DNA of 64,000 nucleotides from Euglena gracilis (GCA_039621445.1 CP154956.1:22362001-22426000), one strand, 5' to 3'; counted from the stretch's first letter, positions 1 through 11,278 are shown. Numbers and translations: made by a program. Notes: generated by a model not told the origin, from the sequence alone.

Positions 1-1560
1 ACTAGGTGCCAGAAATTTTGAAGCTTTGTGGTGGTTTTGAGGCTATGCCAAAGTGACACTTATGCAAATCTGCATAAAACTAGCCTATTTGGCTTGTTCT
101 GGCCAATTCAGCCACTTTCAGCCATGTAATATGGCTTTTTGTGCCATTTTTTGAGGTCCTATGGACTTTTCACTTGATAACACGGATTTGTGGACCTTTG
201 GTCCTTTTGGTCCTTGCAATTTGTGCAAATTGGTCCTATGGACCCATGGACCACATGGGTAATGGCCCATAGGCCTTGCACATCATAGGGTGTATTGGTC
301 ACATAGACCTAAGGCTAAGTGGTCAAGTCCACAAAAATGCATGTTTGAATGAATTTTCTTCATTTTCTTTTTTTGGGGGGGGGGCAACTATGTTGCACAT
401 AAAAGAAATGAAATTGTGAGCATTTTCCCATATCGGGATTGCATTTTGCCAAATTAAAAGCCATTTAGGCACAAAACTGCTATTTAAGAACAAGTTGGAT
501 AAGTTTTCGGGAAAAATGCAGTATTTGCAATACATCCCAAAAACTTCATCACATGACTTGTGTTGCTCTATAGAGCTTTGGGAACACCAAAATATTTTTG
601 GTGTGGGAGTGGATTGGGCAAAAAACCGTATTCACATAAAACTTCACTTCTTGTTTGCTGTCATCAAACAAAATCTGCAATTTGAGCATGTGGTACAGAA
701 ACAAACATCCATGAACAGAATTGCGGATTTCCACACATATATCTTTGGGAATGATTCCCAAAAGAATATGGGTGGTTTGGGCGTATACCCATGTGTCATA
801 AATGCACGATAGTGCTCACACCACATTGTGAGAAAGGGGGGTTGCCAAGGTGGGTGGCGCGATACGCGCCGGGTCTAGCGCGATACGCGCATGATATGGA
901 TATGGCGCGATACGCGCGGGGGGGGGGGAGTTGCCTCACTGCACAACACGTGCGTGGGGGGGGTAGGCTAAGCGCGATATGCGCAGGATTCGCGCGACGC
1001 GCGGTGTGCGCAATTAGCGCTTGGGGGGGAATGTGAGCTATGCGCATCGGCATTGATGTGCGCTATGCGCTTCGGGGGGAATGTGCACATAGTGCTGAAT
1101 TTGTCTTGCACTTGACAAAAATTGGTCAATGAATAGAGCTCTCCGTTGGAGGTAGAGTGTGGGGGGATTAGTTTTGATGTACATATTCACCTTTGTGTTT
1201 GGTTGGTGATTGTGTGGAAAGTTCTCCCAGAGTGCACACCATGGGTGGAAGGTGCGGAGGAGTTGTCCTGGTCGCGCAGGTTGGTCTGTGGGGGGGGGGG
1301 TGGAGTGTGTAAGAAAAATTGTATGCGAATTTGAGCTGCGGGGGGTGTACAGGCTTGTCTGCAATCGACAAACCTGGTTGAAAACGAAAAATGAAAGCAG
1401 CTGGGCGACTACTCGACACCATTCCAATTTCAGGCCTTAGGGCTTTCGTCTTGGAACCCAGTGAAACGATGGGGGGTTAAGCTACTTGTTACCCCTACCG
1501 CATGTGGAACGTTTGTGGATATGCCGTGGGTAGGGGGGGGGCACTTTCTCTTTACCCCGG
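1..1560. other. non-coding region, no gene recognised
   Basis: No reading frame here looks like a protein on either strand. The first 800 bases are moderately AT-rich with many short TGGTCC/GGACC words; from about 800 to 1,340 it becomes GC-rich. Several G homopolymers occur (about 367-383, 916-928, 955-963, 1290-1301), which are prone to sequencing error. The perfect 12-bp palindrome GCTCTATAGAGC lies at 565-576, the same word as in the repeat inside the E1 Gag region 4 kb away. I looked on the minus strand for the pol region expected downstream of the E1 Gag and found no protease, RT or integrase motif, so E1 seems truncated here. Confidence 0.6.
856..1050. repeat. cluster of GCGCGATACGCGC near-palindromes
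   Basis: The 13-bp near-palindrome GCGCGATACGCGC occurs at 857-869, 878-890 and 905-917. A variant, GCGCGATATGCGC, lies at 972-984, and looser relatives (CGCGCGACGCGCG near 991, GTGCGCTATGCGC near 1038) follow. Spacing is irregular (roughly 21, 27 and 67 bp), so this is a cluster of dispersed motifs rather than a strict tandem array. It is interspersed with G-runs. Function is unknown. Confidence 0.7.
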
Positions 1561-1616
1561 GTTAAAAACGGTGTTGGTGTTGTTGAAAACGGTGTTGCTG
1601 TCACCGAAAACGGTAT
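1561..1616. repeat. three copies of an AAAACGGTGT motif
   Basis: The word AAAACGGT(G/A)T appears three times within about 56 bp, separated by GTTG-rich spacers. It lies just beyond the 3' end of the E1 Gag (minus strand). It is too short and irregular to assign a role. Confidence 0.5.
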
Positions 1617-1915
1617 GTAAAAGTGATGAATAGTGGAAGTTTGAGGGGGGAAGAATTTTGCGGTGTTGTGTGCATTCTAGGAGCGGGAATCCACTCAACC
1701 ACATGGCCATCCATGGGGTATCCCATGATGCACCACAACTGGAAACACAAAAGTGTCTATATGTCAAAGGGTCATGTAAATTTTGAGCGGGGTCACCAAA
1801 AAATCCTTGCACACTGACCAGAAAGGATACTGGGCAGGGGATGACTAGGGTCGCCACTCCTGTCACCTCCTTTCTAGTACCCTCTGTAGTCCGTATCCTT
1901 GGATTTTTGGTTCCT

Positions 1916-4900
1916 TCACTCAAAAACCGAACCGGTGGCCATATCAGCCCTTGACTTTCCTGACGCATATACGTCTCTGAATTGATGAGCGCTAAACCAG
2001 GGATGATCCCTTTGGTTACGTGGGGCATCATCCCCCTCCATGCCCGAAGCCGGGTGATAATCCTCAATAGAGGTTGTTCGTTGACCTACCTTATGCCTCT
2101 TGGCTGAAGTATGATCTTTTGAACTGCGAGTCATATCGCGATGGCTTGGGTAGGGGAGGAGTCGCATAGCGACATTTGGGTGAGGGGTGGTTGGTTGATC
2201 CGGATCGTGATCGATATTTTGATTTTTGCGAATGCGCATTTTGTAAAAAATGAAAACTGCATGATGAGGCTGATCCTCTTGGGCTTGTGTTGCGCTTTCG
2301 CGCTGCGGGATTTGGACAATGGCAAGATATATGACCCTTTTTGTTACACAAAAAGCAAAATTTTCCGAAAATTCTTCTGAAGAGCGCGAATTGCGCAATT
2401 TGGATTCCGCTATAGCGGTATGTGATAAGCTTGACACTTTTTTCACAGAACTGACTTGTATAGCGGGTATTTCTGCTGTGGGGTGGCTCGTATAAGCCGA
2501 CTGGATTTGTCCGAGAAGCTGTGATAGCTTCAATTGTTTGGAAACATAGTTCCATCGCTCATCGAGCGTCAAAATATGTCCTGCGAGTTCCTCGCGGTGA
2601 ATTTCTTTGATGAGTTTGGGTATAAAGTGCAGTAATACTGCGTCAAATTGCTCTTTCATTTGGGTTTCGCCTAACTCATCTACTTCGGCTGCCAAACAGA
2701 GCCATTTTGAGTACCATAGGTCTATCGACCTCCATTTTCGGTCACGGGGGGCAAATTGCCGCCATTTTTTCTCCAGAGTGATTCTGGAAACTAAACTGGA
2801 ACATGATGAAACATATTGCTCAACCAAATCCTGAAAAGAAATGCGCCCGCGAATGACCAATTGTCTGGCGCGTTCCTTTTCATCTTTTAGGAGACAATCT
2901 ACGAATTCCATTTTGATCACCTCTGGGTTTCTGTTGTGGGTTGATCCTTTCAGATCCCAATAATATTCCCAATCACGGAAAAACTGTTTCCATGTTGTTG
3001 GGTCACCGTCCCATTGGGGCTTTACCTTTTTCGCGATAGCGATGATTCCTTTTATATCTTTCTGAGACTCCCATGGCCCTTCGGTGGTATTCAAGGAGGT
3101 TGGGCCTGGGCGCAAAACCGCACCATGCGCGGGTACCTCGGTGGTTGCACCAAGTGTACTTTTGGGTGTATTTTGCGAATGCGCATGCAATATTCCACTT
3201 GGTGTACCATAGGTACCTTGCAAACTTGGTGAATCGCGAATGCGCGAATGGTGATGCTGATGCATCTCAGGATCAATACCATGTGCGGGAGTGCGGCTCA
3301 TACCGCGACAAAGTTCATATTCCCAAATTTTTCGATTTCTTTGAGGGTTTCGCTTGGCTTTCTCTTGAAAACCAACCCCATCATCCAAAAAATGGTCCAT
3401 TGGGACTGGTACCGCTGGGGGAGGGACCACTGCATGAGCAGAATCGTAATTTTGTGGCAATGTGCCAATAGGCTCCGCCACAGGTGCGCTATTGGCGCTT
3501 TTGGAGCTGGAATCTGCGGCAAGTGTGCCTACAACACCCGTATCGGGTTTTTGTTGTAATAAATGCAATTGTGCGTGTACTTGATCCAAATTTTCTGTAA
3601 AGTCACCAAAATTTTTCTCCAAATCATCGAGAATTTTCAGATGATCGGTGATTGCACCAATATCTTCCTGCAAACGCTTAATACGCCTGCGGTGTTTGGA
3701 CATATCGTCCAGAAGAGGGATTTTGTCAGAAAAAGACCGGAAATCTTGCGAAATTTTTCTAAAACGTCTTTCCAATTCCCGTAGTCGCACAGCTAGAGTG
3801 TGCACCGCTTCGGAAATAGGCTCCAGTTGTGGAGGTGGTTTGGAAGGAGGGGTATTTTGCGGATTCCGCACGTTTTCAGCCATTGGCTGTTCCAAAAACA
3901 CCGAAACTTGCGCGGATAGTGCTGCGAAATCTTTCTGCAAGTTTTTGACTTGCTGATTCACTGTTTCCTTGGTCCGTATCGGACCGTCACAAAAATTTTT
4001 CTTGACGTGGTGATTTTCATCACGCACATCTGCAGAAAATCGCTGAAATTCTAAATTATGCGAACATGGTACCGCATTGCGGTTCTGCAACTCCGCAATT
4101 GCGGTTTGGATGTCAACAATATTATTCTGCCACCGTTGGTGGAACGCATCCTGCCTGCTTGCGATATTCGCTATATGGGCGTAAAAACTTGTTATTTCAG
4201 CAGAATTTTCACCACACCTGCATGAGTTTCGCTCCAACCGGGAAAGTCTTTCCTCCAATTGCTGCACAAAAGTGCTGGAAGCGAAACCTTCACCACGTTG
4301 GGTGTGCGTATGGTGAAAATTTGCCGATTCACGGCTCAGTTGCATAATGCGCTGTTGCGCTTCCTGGAATGCAGTGAACTGCTCCAACGTAACAAAAGCT
4401 CCCATATCAGGATTTTTGTGCTCAAAAAGTGCCATTATTGGCTCCAATTTTGTAATCAACTTTTGCAAACTATGTTGCATGTGCAAAAATGCCTCCTTTG
4501 GCAGCGTGCGGTAAACCACATCAGTGGGTTGTTTGCCAATTGTGCCTGTAGGCACCGTTGCGACATCCTGATGCAGAGAGTTACCACAAGGTGCCTGACT
4601 TTGCAGCAAAGGTTGACAATCACACTGGGCGATGGGTTGCTCGATAGAGCCACACGCCGATAGGCGTTGCACCCACTGCGCAGCGGGGTTATCGCCTAAA
4701 TCAAACACCGTTAGGTGTGGAAACTCCTGAGTGGGGAGATGCTCGATGGAGCTTGATACCGTTATGTACTGCACCCTGTGGGTGTTGGAATGCTTGATAG
4801 AGCTGGTAACGGTGGGGGAATGCTCTATAGAGCTGGGGGTTGGAGGTAATTGCTCGATAGAGCTGGGACCGGTGGGGGAATGCTCTATAGAGCTGGGGGT

Positions 4901-4930
4901 TGGCGGTAATTGCTCGATAGAGCTAGCCAC
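1916..4930 (-). pseudogene. gag: E1 Gag polyprotein, Ty3/Gypsy-like (main frame)
   Basis: A 1,004-residue open frame encodes a long retrotransposon Gag, the structural protein that packages element RNA. Residues 1-60 are tandem SSIEQ/SSIEH-Pro-Thr repeats. About 150-480 is Gln/Glu/Leu-rich and probably coiled coil (motif FQEAQQRI, then LEERLSRLE). About 620-850 is a capsid-like domain with PQWDGDPTTW, followed by FRDWEYYW and later KEIHREELAGH. E2 carries the same motifs (FQEAQQRI, PQWDGDPTTW, REELAGH), so this is a conserved family rather than chance. At residue about 856 the frame leaves the Gag homology; the zinc knuckle is in the -1 frame, and the tail (KVG..EDYHPASG, aligning with E2 KVG..EEDTPASG) is back in this frame. 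The true start is probably upstream, near 5258, in another frame. The long open frame suggests fairly recent decay. Confidence 0.75.
2091..2555 (-). pseudogene. gag: E1 Gag nucleocapsid segment with CCHC zinc knuckle (-1 frame)
   Basis: This frame carries a classic retroviral-type zinc knuckle, C-x2-C-x4-H-x4-C, at 2316-2357 (CFLCNKKGHISCHC), followed by a basic Ser/Arg-rich tail (KRNTSPRG, SRSGS), as expected for an RNA-binding nucleocapsid domain. It is displaced by -1 from the capsid-coding frame upstream, with the change falling at or near an AAAATTTT run at 2357-2364. E2 has the equivalent knuckle and tail (CPNPDAQKR, SPRG), also in a frame shifted by -1 from its capsid, but there the shift falls inside the knuckle. 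Opposite-sense indels are the simplest explanation. Confidence 0.75.
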
Positions 4931-5137
4931 TGTGGGGGGGGTGCTCGATAGAGCTGGACACCGTTAGGTGTGGCACCCATTGGGTAGGGGGTTGCTCGTT
5001 AGAGCTGTGGGGGGAATGCTCGATAGAGCTGGAAAACGGGGTGGGGTGGTGCTCAATAGAGCTGGAAACCAATGGTGTGGGGGGATGCTCAATAGAGCTG
5101 GAAACCATTGGGGTGGGGGCATGCTCAATAGAGCTGG
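4628..5137 (-). repeat. minisatellite-like repeat encoding SSIEH/SSIEQ units in Gag
   Basis: About 13 copies of a word close to GCTCRATAGAGCTG (plus strand) recur at intervals of about 30 to 50 bp, many preceded by GGGG-rich spacers. Translated on the minus strand they give SSIEH or SSIEQ followed by Pro/Thr residues. Between about 4,800 and 4,930 the period is a regular 30 bp, alternating GCTCGATAGAGC and the perfect palindrome GCTCTATAGAGC. Between about 5,050 and 5,137 the period is 36 bp. The repeats lie in two reading frames joined near 4930. E2 and E3 Gags do not show them, so the expansion looks specific to E1. Confidence 0.8.
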
Positions 5138-5258
5138 GAGTTGCCCCATATAGGGCCACACACCTGGGTTGGAGCATATACTCCTGAGACAAATCTTCGT
5201 CAAACTTTCTCAAAGAACTAATCAAAGCTTTTGATGTGTTGGTGCTTGAGCTCTGCAT
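4923..5258 (-). pseudogene. gag: E1 Gag N-terminus (upstream frame)
   Basis: A methionine at about 5258 opens a frame whose first residues include TSKAL and then LSQEYMLQ, before entering SSIEH repeats that end at 4923. The E3 element has a similar stretch just before its Gag (KSKAL, then LSGPQKYVFFQ at about 46,290-46,370), so this is probably the genuine Gag start region. The frame continues further upstream to 5438, but that part is not conserved and is probably leader. It is out of phase with the 1,004-residue frame downstream, so one indel within the repeats separates them. Confidence 0.55.
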
Positions 5259-6012
5259 ATATTTATTTATTTGCAGAAACAAGCACAAGCAAACCCAAAA
5301 ACGTAAGCAAAGGAACAAACTTGGAAGGTTGTGGCAGCGTATACCGCACAGAGCCTCCTGATGCTTGTACCTGTGCTTAGGAGTTGGCTCCAAACAGCTC
5401 GTGGTTGCTTTGTAGCCTATAGGCTCAGCACCACTCACTGTTTGAAGTCACCTATTAAGATGAGGGGGAGAAGGGGGGAGAAGGGGCGTAGGAAAGAAAC
5501 CAAATCTGCTACCAAGTGTACGTCCCCTGACTTTCGGTTTGTGATATGTGTTAGGGTTCGTACCTATTTCTGGCTGAAGTATGTTTATCGTTTCCTATTC
5601 TGCTACCAAGTGTACGTCCCCTGACTCTATTCCCACTGCCTGTCGGCCTACTTACACCCTCCCGTGGGAACAGAACCAGGAGAGTAACAAAAAAAAAAAC
5701 TTTCACTTAGCTATTAGTTTTTATTGCCTTTGGGCTTATGCAGAGCACAAGGCAAAGAGAGGGATTTGTTTGGAAACTCGTTCCTCCAATGTTCTCCTAT
5801 CGGAGTGTTGAACTTGAAATCTTGGTTTGCCCTTTTGGGCTAATGAAATGTGAAACAGAATAGCAATACCACCTGTGAAAAGAGAAGGCAGATCCGAGAT
5901 AGGATAGGCTATTCCTAATTCTGCAATTTGTATTGCAGAACATGGAATAGTACTATCTGGCATGACATTGTACATTCTGCAGTCTGCTGCTATGCACAGT
6001 GAGATGTTCATG
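5259..6012. other. E1 5' flank: leader or LTR candidate region with a direct repeat
   Basis: No coding region is seen. A 28-bp exact direct repeat (beginning TCTGCTACCAAGTG) lies at 5505-5532 and 5599-5626, 94 bp apart. A G/A-rich tract sits at about 5461-5497 and an A(11) run at about 5689-5699. This is where the E1 leader, primer-binding site or 5' LTR (reading on the minus strand) would be expected, but I could not identify LTR ends or a tRNA-complementary site, and no second copy lies beyond E1. The last part, 5700-6012, shows nothing recognisable. Confidence 0.45.
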
Positions 6013-7688
6013 CTGCCTGGTACACAAAATGTCCCCCGGAATGGTCGAATGCACCCATCTACATGTGCTCATTTCTTGCAACCAACATTCCCGCTGCATG
6101 TTTTTATTACCATTAAACCACGACAATCATGAAACCAACGCGTCCCCTGACTTTGGAGGCCTCCTGGAACACCCATTCGGTTACTCGGAGAAAGCCCATT
6201 TTTTGTCCATTTTTACACGGTAACCCGGGCTGACCTGGTAAATGTCCCCCCGGAATGGTCGAATGCACCCATCTAAATGTGCTCATTTCTTGCCATCAAC
6301 ATTCCCGCTGCAAGTTTTTCTTACTATTAAACCACCGCAATCATGAAACCAACGAGTCCCCTTCACTTTGGAGGCCTCCTGGGAACACACATTCGGTTAC
6401 TCGGAGTAAGGCCCAATTTGGTCCATTTGTACATGGTAACCTGGGCTGACCTGGTAAATGTCCCCCGGAAATGGTCGAATGCACCCATCTAAATGTGCTC
6501 ATTTCTTGCAACCAACATTCCCGCTGCATGCTTTTATTGCCATTAAACCACGACAATCATGAAACCAACGGGTCCCCGGACTTTGGAGGCCTCCTGGAAC
6601 ACCCATTCGGTTACTCGGAGTAAGGCCCAGTTTGGTCCATTTTGACTTGGTCACCTGGGCTGACCTGGTAAATGTCCCCCGGAATGGTCGAATGCACCCA
6701 TCTAAATGTGCTCATTTCTTGCAACCAACATTCCCGCTGCATGTTGTTCTTACCATTAAACCACGACAATCATGAAACCAACGGGTCCCAGGACTCTGGA
6801 GGCCTCCTGGAACACCCATTCGGTTACTCGGAGTAAGGCCCATTTCGGTCCATTACTACACGGTAACCTGGGCTGACCTGGTAAATGTCCCCCAGAATGG
6901 TCGAAGGCACCCGTCTAAATGTGCTCATTTCTTGCAACCAACATTCCCGCTGCATGTTTTTCTTACCATCAAACCACGATAATAATAAAACCAACGGGTC
7001 CCCTGACTTTGGAGGCCTCTTGGAACACCCATTCGGTTACTCGGAGTAAGGTCCAATTTGGTCCATTTGTACATGGTAACCTGGGCTGACCTGGTAAATG
7101 TCCCCCGGAATGGTCGAGTGCACCCGTCTAAATGTGCTCATTTCTTGCAACCAACATTCCAGTTGCATGTTTTTCTTACCATTAAACCACGACAATCATG
7201 AAACCAACGGGTCCCCGGACTCTGGAGGCCTCCTGGAACGCCCATTTGGTTACTCGGAGTAAGGCCCAATTTGGTCCATTTGTACATGGTAACCTGGGCT
7301 GACCTGGTAAACGTCCCCCGGAACTGGACGAATGCACCCATCTAAATGTGCTCATTCCTTGCAACCAACATTCCTGCTGCATGTTCTTCTTACCATTAAA
7401 CCACGACAATCATGAAACCAAGGGGTCCCCTGACTTTGGAGGCCTCCTGGAACACCCATTGGGTTACTCGGAGTCAGGCCCATTTTGGTCCAATTTTGCA
7501 TGGTAACCTGGGCTGAACTGGTAAATGTCCCCCGGAATGGTCGAAGGCACCCGTCTAAATGTGCTCATTTCTTGCAACCAACATTCCCGCTGCATGTTTT
7601 TCTTACCGTTAAACCGCGACAATCATGAAACCAACGGGTCCCCGGACTTTGGAGGCCTCCTTTGAACACCCATTTGGTTACTCGGAGT
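6013..7688 (+). repeat. 213-bp satellite array, block 1 (forward)
   Basis: About eight head-to-tail monomers of roughly 213 bp. Landmarks within each monomer are GGAATGGTCGAATGCACCC, CAACATTCCCGCTGCATG, the palindrome GGAGGCCTCC, CATTCGGTTACTCGGAG and ACCTGGGCTGACCTGGTAA. I define this as forward orientation. Similarity starts in TGCCTGGTA at about 6013 and stops at CTCGGAGTG at about 7688, where E2-linked sequence begins. Small reading frames of 60-75 codons are shadows of the repeat, not genes. Confidence 0.95.
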
Positions 7689-7843
7689 GTTTTTTCCAAC
7701 CCCCCCCCCTCAATTTCCACCCCCCACACCCTTTCGCGCATTGCCGGGATTACCCGCGGAAACTGCGGTTTTCCCTGCATTGCCATGAAACCCAGATATG
7801 CGCCTGGTGAGTAAGTGGTGTATGAGTGGTGTATGAGTAAGAT
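7689..7843. other. E2 5' boundary, pyrimidine-rich
   Basis: Right after the satellite breaks off there is a T-run and a C-run (about 7690-7710), then CAATTTCCACCCCCCACACC and a GC-rich stretch without coding similarity. A 12-bp direct repeat (GTGGTGTATGAG) occurs in tandem at about 7817-7839. No LTR or primer-binding site was recognised, so E2 appears 5'-truncated or its LTR is lost. Confidence 0.4.
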
Positions 7844-10538
7844 TTGAGGGATAACATCACCCCCGGTGATGTGTTCCGAATTCTTGGTCAACTTCCAGCG
7901 GATAACCCGCTAAACAAACAAATTTTGCATGTCCACCAATGTGTTGCGAAATGTGCAACCATGCTGAACAAGTTTTTGCAGTTTGATGAGGACAATCAAA
8001 GGGTTGTCAACACCAAACTGAGTATTGTTGGAATTATTTGCAGGAAATCGGCAAATGTTGCCAACACAATTTCGAAAATGCGGCGAAAGACCTTCAGCAT
8101 TTCCGAGAAAGTGTTGACGGTATTTTACGCATCCAACTCCCACAAATTTTCCAACAAATCAGTGAAACACTGCATGAAGCGCAAACGCGGAATGATTCCA
8201 AGTTTCTGCATGTACAAGATGGTATGAGCCATCTTTTTGCCAAAGTGGAGTCTTGTTCAACAATGCTACTGCAATTGCAGCACCAGTTACAAGCGCAAAA
8301 TGCCACCCCCAAAATGCCGGAAATCGGTAACTTTGTTCGCGGTTGAGCGTTTTGCCGCACTCACCACTTCTTTCCAAGAAGCCCAACAGCGGATTTTGCA
8401 TCTTTTCTCGGAAACCGAGCATTTGAAGCAATTCCAGGCGAGAGTGCAAGAAAATTTTGTTCCCCGTACGCAAATTCAGCTTTTAGAGGAACGCATCCTA
8501 CACTTGGAGCAGAAATACTGCCATTGTGCCGCGAATCAGGATGGATTAACCTCCTTGAACGCGAATATCGCGGACTGCGCACAACGGTTGGATTTCGCAC
8601 AACAACAATCTCAAACGGACATTGGCGGTATTAATGCCATCGTTGTCGGTATGCAGGAGCATGTTTCCGCACTTTCCAAGCGAACTGTGGTATTCAAGCC
8701 GCTATTGGGGAATTACAAACCCCGTTGCACCTTGTTGTCCTCCACAGTAGCGGAAATCCGCTCACTCCCACCCGTTTCGCGTGCTCGGATATCCGAGTCA
8801 CCGCAATTTCGCATCATTTTATGACAAAATGCTTGGTGGCAACAAGGAAACCTTGCAAGCATTTTGCACAAGTTTGCTCGAACTTGAGGAATCGGTGAAT
8901 CGGAATGCCCGATCCATGCAAGATGAGGTTTCGCGGTTGGATGGACGAATTTCTGCGTTGTTGGAAAAGCCAACCGCGGAAAATTCCACGGTGGAAACTC
9001 CCATTAAGACACTCCACCAATTGCAAAACATCTCAAATGCGGTAAACGCGCTTGCGGTTCCACTCCGGAATGTGGAGGAGTCCCAAGGAAAGTTTGTCGA
9101 AGATTTGCACTTGGTTTCTGAAAAGTTGCCACACTTGGAAGATTTTTCTCGTTACCGCAAACACATTCGGCATTTGGAGACTGAGGTTGACCGTATTTGC
9201 GGCAACTCAAGTTGGTGGAGCATTTGGAAGAAACGGTGCATGACGTGTCCGCGAGTTTGGAAAAAATGTCCACTCCGGTACCGGTCACCGTCACCACCCA
9301 CCGCGGTAAGTGCTGCGGTCGGCATTCCAAATGTCCCGGAATCGCGTTCTCAAATTAAAGTTTCTGGAGTAGGAATCCCTACATCCACCGCGAATTTGGT
9401 ACAACCACCCGCGAAAACGCGAATTGTACCACCTTTGCACTTGCCCACACCACAAACCCACTTTTCGGAGGACTTTTCCGATGAAGAAATTGGTCCACCG
9501 CTCCAAAATTCGAGTCTCCACCATGAAATTGAAAATTCCAACCTTGTGCCAGGAATGAGCCAACTCCCCACACCTGGTATTGGTCGTGTGTCGCAGGCGC
9601 GACCCTACCAACCTCCAATGGCTTCTGGATTACCAGATCACCCATCGGGTTTTCGGCGGGAAACCCGCCCCACCGGGACAATTTCACCGAATTTTTCGCA
9701 ATTCCCACAGGAAAATCCTGCCAACCCTACACTTGGTGCGGGAAATCCTGCACGGGGTACACATGGAGCGGAAAATCCGCGAAATGCTCTTAGTGTTATG
9801 AATCACCCGGACCCAAACCCCAGGAATACCACCGAGGGTCAGCGGGTTTCTCAGAGAGACTTCAAGGGCACCATCGCAATCGCGAACAAGGTGACGCCCC
9901 AATGGGACGGGGATCCAACCACATGGAGACAATTTTTTCGGGTCTGGGAGTACTACTAGGCACTAAAGCGACCCACCCAAGACCCAAATCTTGATGTAGT
10001 CAAGACGGAATTCATCGATTGCCTGCCAAGGGAGGAGCGAGAACGCGCACGGAGTTTGGTGATACGTAATGGCGTATCATTTGATTCAACCAACTCAAGT
10101 TTGGTCACCAGGAGTACCCTGGAGAAGAAATGGCGACAATGCGCGCCATCGGATAGCAAATGGAAATCCATTGACCTTTGGTATGCCAAATGGTTAGCAC
10201 TTGCTTCCGAAGTTGATGAACTTAGCGAGAAGCAAATGCGCGAACAATTCGATGCGGTTTTGTTGCACTTCACACCATCCCTAATGAAGGATATACATCG
10301 CGAGGAGTTGGCAGGGCATGAGATGACTCTTGCCCAACGTTGGAAGTATGTGTCAAAGCAGCCAAAGCTCACTCAAGCTTTGGGACAAATACAGTCCGCT
10401 TTCCAAACGCATCCCACCGCGGGAATCCCTGCGGGTGCGGTTAATGCGTTGCAAAAATCATCCACGTCACCAAGATCACCCACCACGGGACCGAAAACAC
10501 GGAATCAGCGTTCTTCGGACCAGCACACGGATAAACTG

Positions 10539-10579
10539 TGCTTTTTGTGCACAAATCTGGTCACATGTCTCGGGATTGC
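10539..10579 (+). other. E2 first CCHC zinc knuckle, frameshifted
   Basis: CFLC is read in the capsid frame and KSGHMSRDC in the -1 frame, which together make C-x2-C-x4-H-x4-C. Compared with E1, E2 has one base more just before the shared GCTTTTTGTG and one base fewer just after it, so the breaks in the two elements are at different points. Confidence 0.7.
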
Positions 10580-10969
10580 CCGAATCCCGATGCGCAAAAG
10601 CGTATCGGAAGCCCAAGGGGCTCCATCTCCTCACGGGGATCGGGTTCCTCGACGTTTTCACGTCAATCGGGAGTTTCACGTTCTTCGGAGAACCGCTTTA
10701 GCGGTAGTAGGCCCAAGTCACCATCGCGTGATGGTCGGGAAAACCATCCTTCTCGCGGTCGGTCACCTGGTCTCCCTACCCGCAAACAGGATTTCAATCG
10801 CTGTTCTTCACGATCTCGTTCACGAAGTGGATCATCCTCTTCGCGCGAGTCACCGAGGAAACCCCGGTACACCGGTCATGGTCGACGGGAAACTTGCTCA
10901 CCACGACGGTTTGACGGTCGAACGGAATACCTTTCCCCCCGTTACGCGGAATCCCGCCACAAATCCCGT

Positions 10970-11011
10970 TGTTCACTTTGCGGTTCCAAAGACCACCACT
11001 CATCTAAGTGT
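10970..11011 (+). other. E2 second CCHC zinc knuckle
   Basis: The peptide CSLCGSKDHHSSKC fits C-x2-C-x4-H-x4-C exactly and lies in the same frame as the Ser/Arg-rich tail. Two knuckles in the nucleocapsid are common among retroviruses and some Ty3/Gypsy elements. I did not find this second knuckle in E1. Confidence 0.7.
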
Positions 11012-11278
11012 CGTCTCTCTCGTTCCCCCCGGCCCGGCTACGGAAATCGTGGTAAGTGCCGCGAGGACCGTGGTTACTCCTCCAACCGGCAAAAGGTCGG
11101 TTTCAAGATTTCTTGTTTGGAGGAGGACACCCCGGCTTCGGGCAGGGAGGAGGATGAGAACCTCGGACGGGGAATTAAATGAGGCCCGAATGGCGGTGCG
11201 CTCATTGAATTCTATATATTCCGCCAAAAAGTCCGTTGCCGGCTATGCAGCCGTTTCGGACTTGGAGTAGGGGAGCTC

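Larger units (their letters stand above)
7844..11270 (+). pseudogene. gag: E2 Gag polyprotein, chromovirus (multiple frames)
   Basis: This is a decayed Gag homologous to E1. Fragments in successive frames are: 7844-8110 (N-terminal helical part), 8345-8650 (FQEAQQRIL, then LEERILHLE), 8781-9959 (coiled coil, Pro-rich linker, then PQWDGDPTTW at about 9895) and 10056-10560 (capsid C-terminal half with REELAGHEMT). An in-frame TAG at 9957 replaces the Trp that E1 has after WEYY. The first CCHC knuckle (10539-10579) is split by a frameshift; a second complete knuckle follows at 10970-11011. Between them is a long Ser/Arg-rich basic tail, typical of a nucleocapsid domain. Gag ends near 11182 or 11270 depending on frame. 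At least four frame changes and one stop make it non-functional. Confidence 0.8.

Noticed and set aside
1038-1427. 129-codon minus-strand frame as possible E1 pol
   Set aside because: No protease, RT or other pol motif. Composition is low-complexity Pro/Thr/His.
6150-6190. CENP-B-box-like sequence TTCGGTTACTCGGA in the 213-bp monomer
   Set aside because: The spacing between TTCG and the A/CGG part is one base short of the consensus and the last position differs (CGGA, not CGGG). Not enough to call a CENP-B box.
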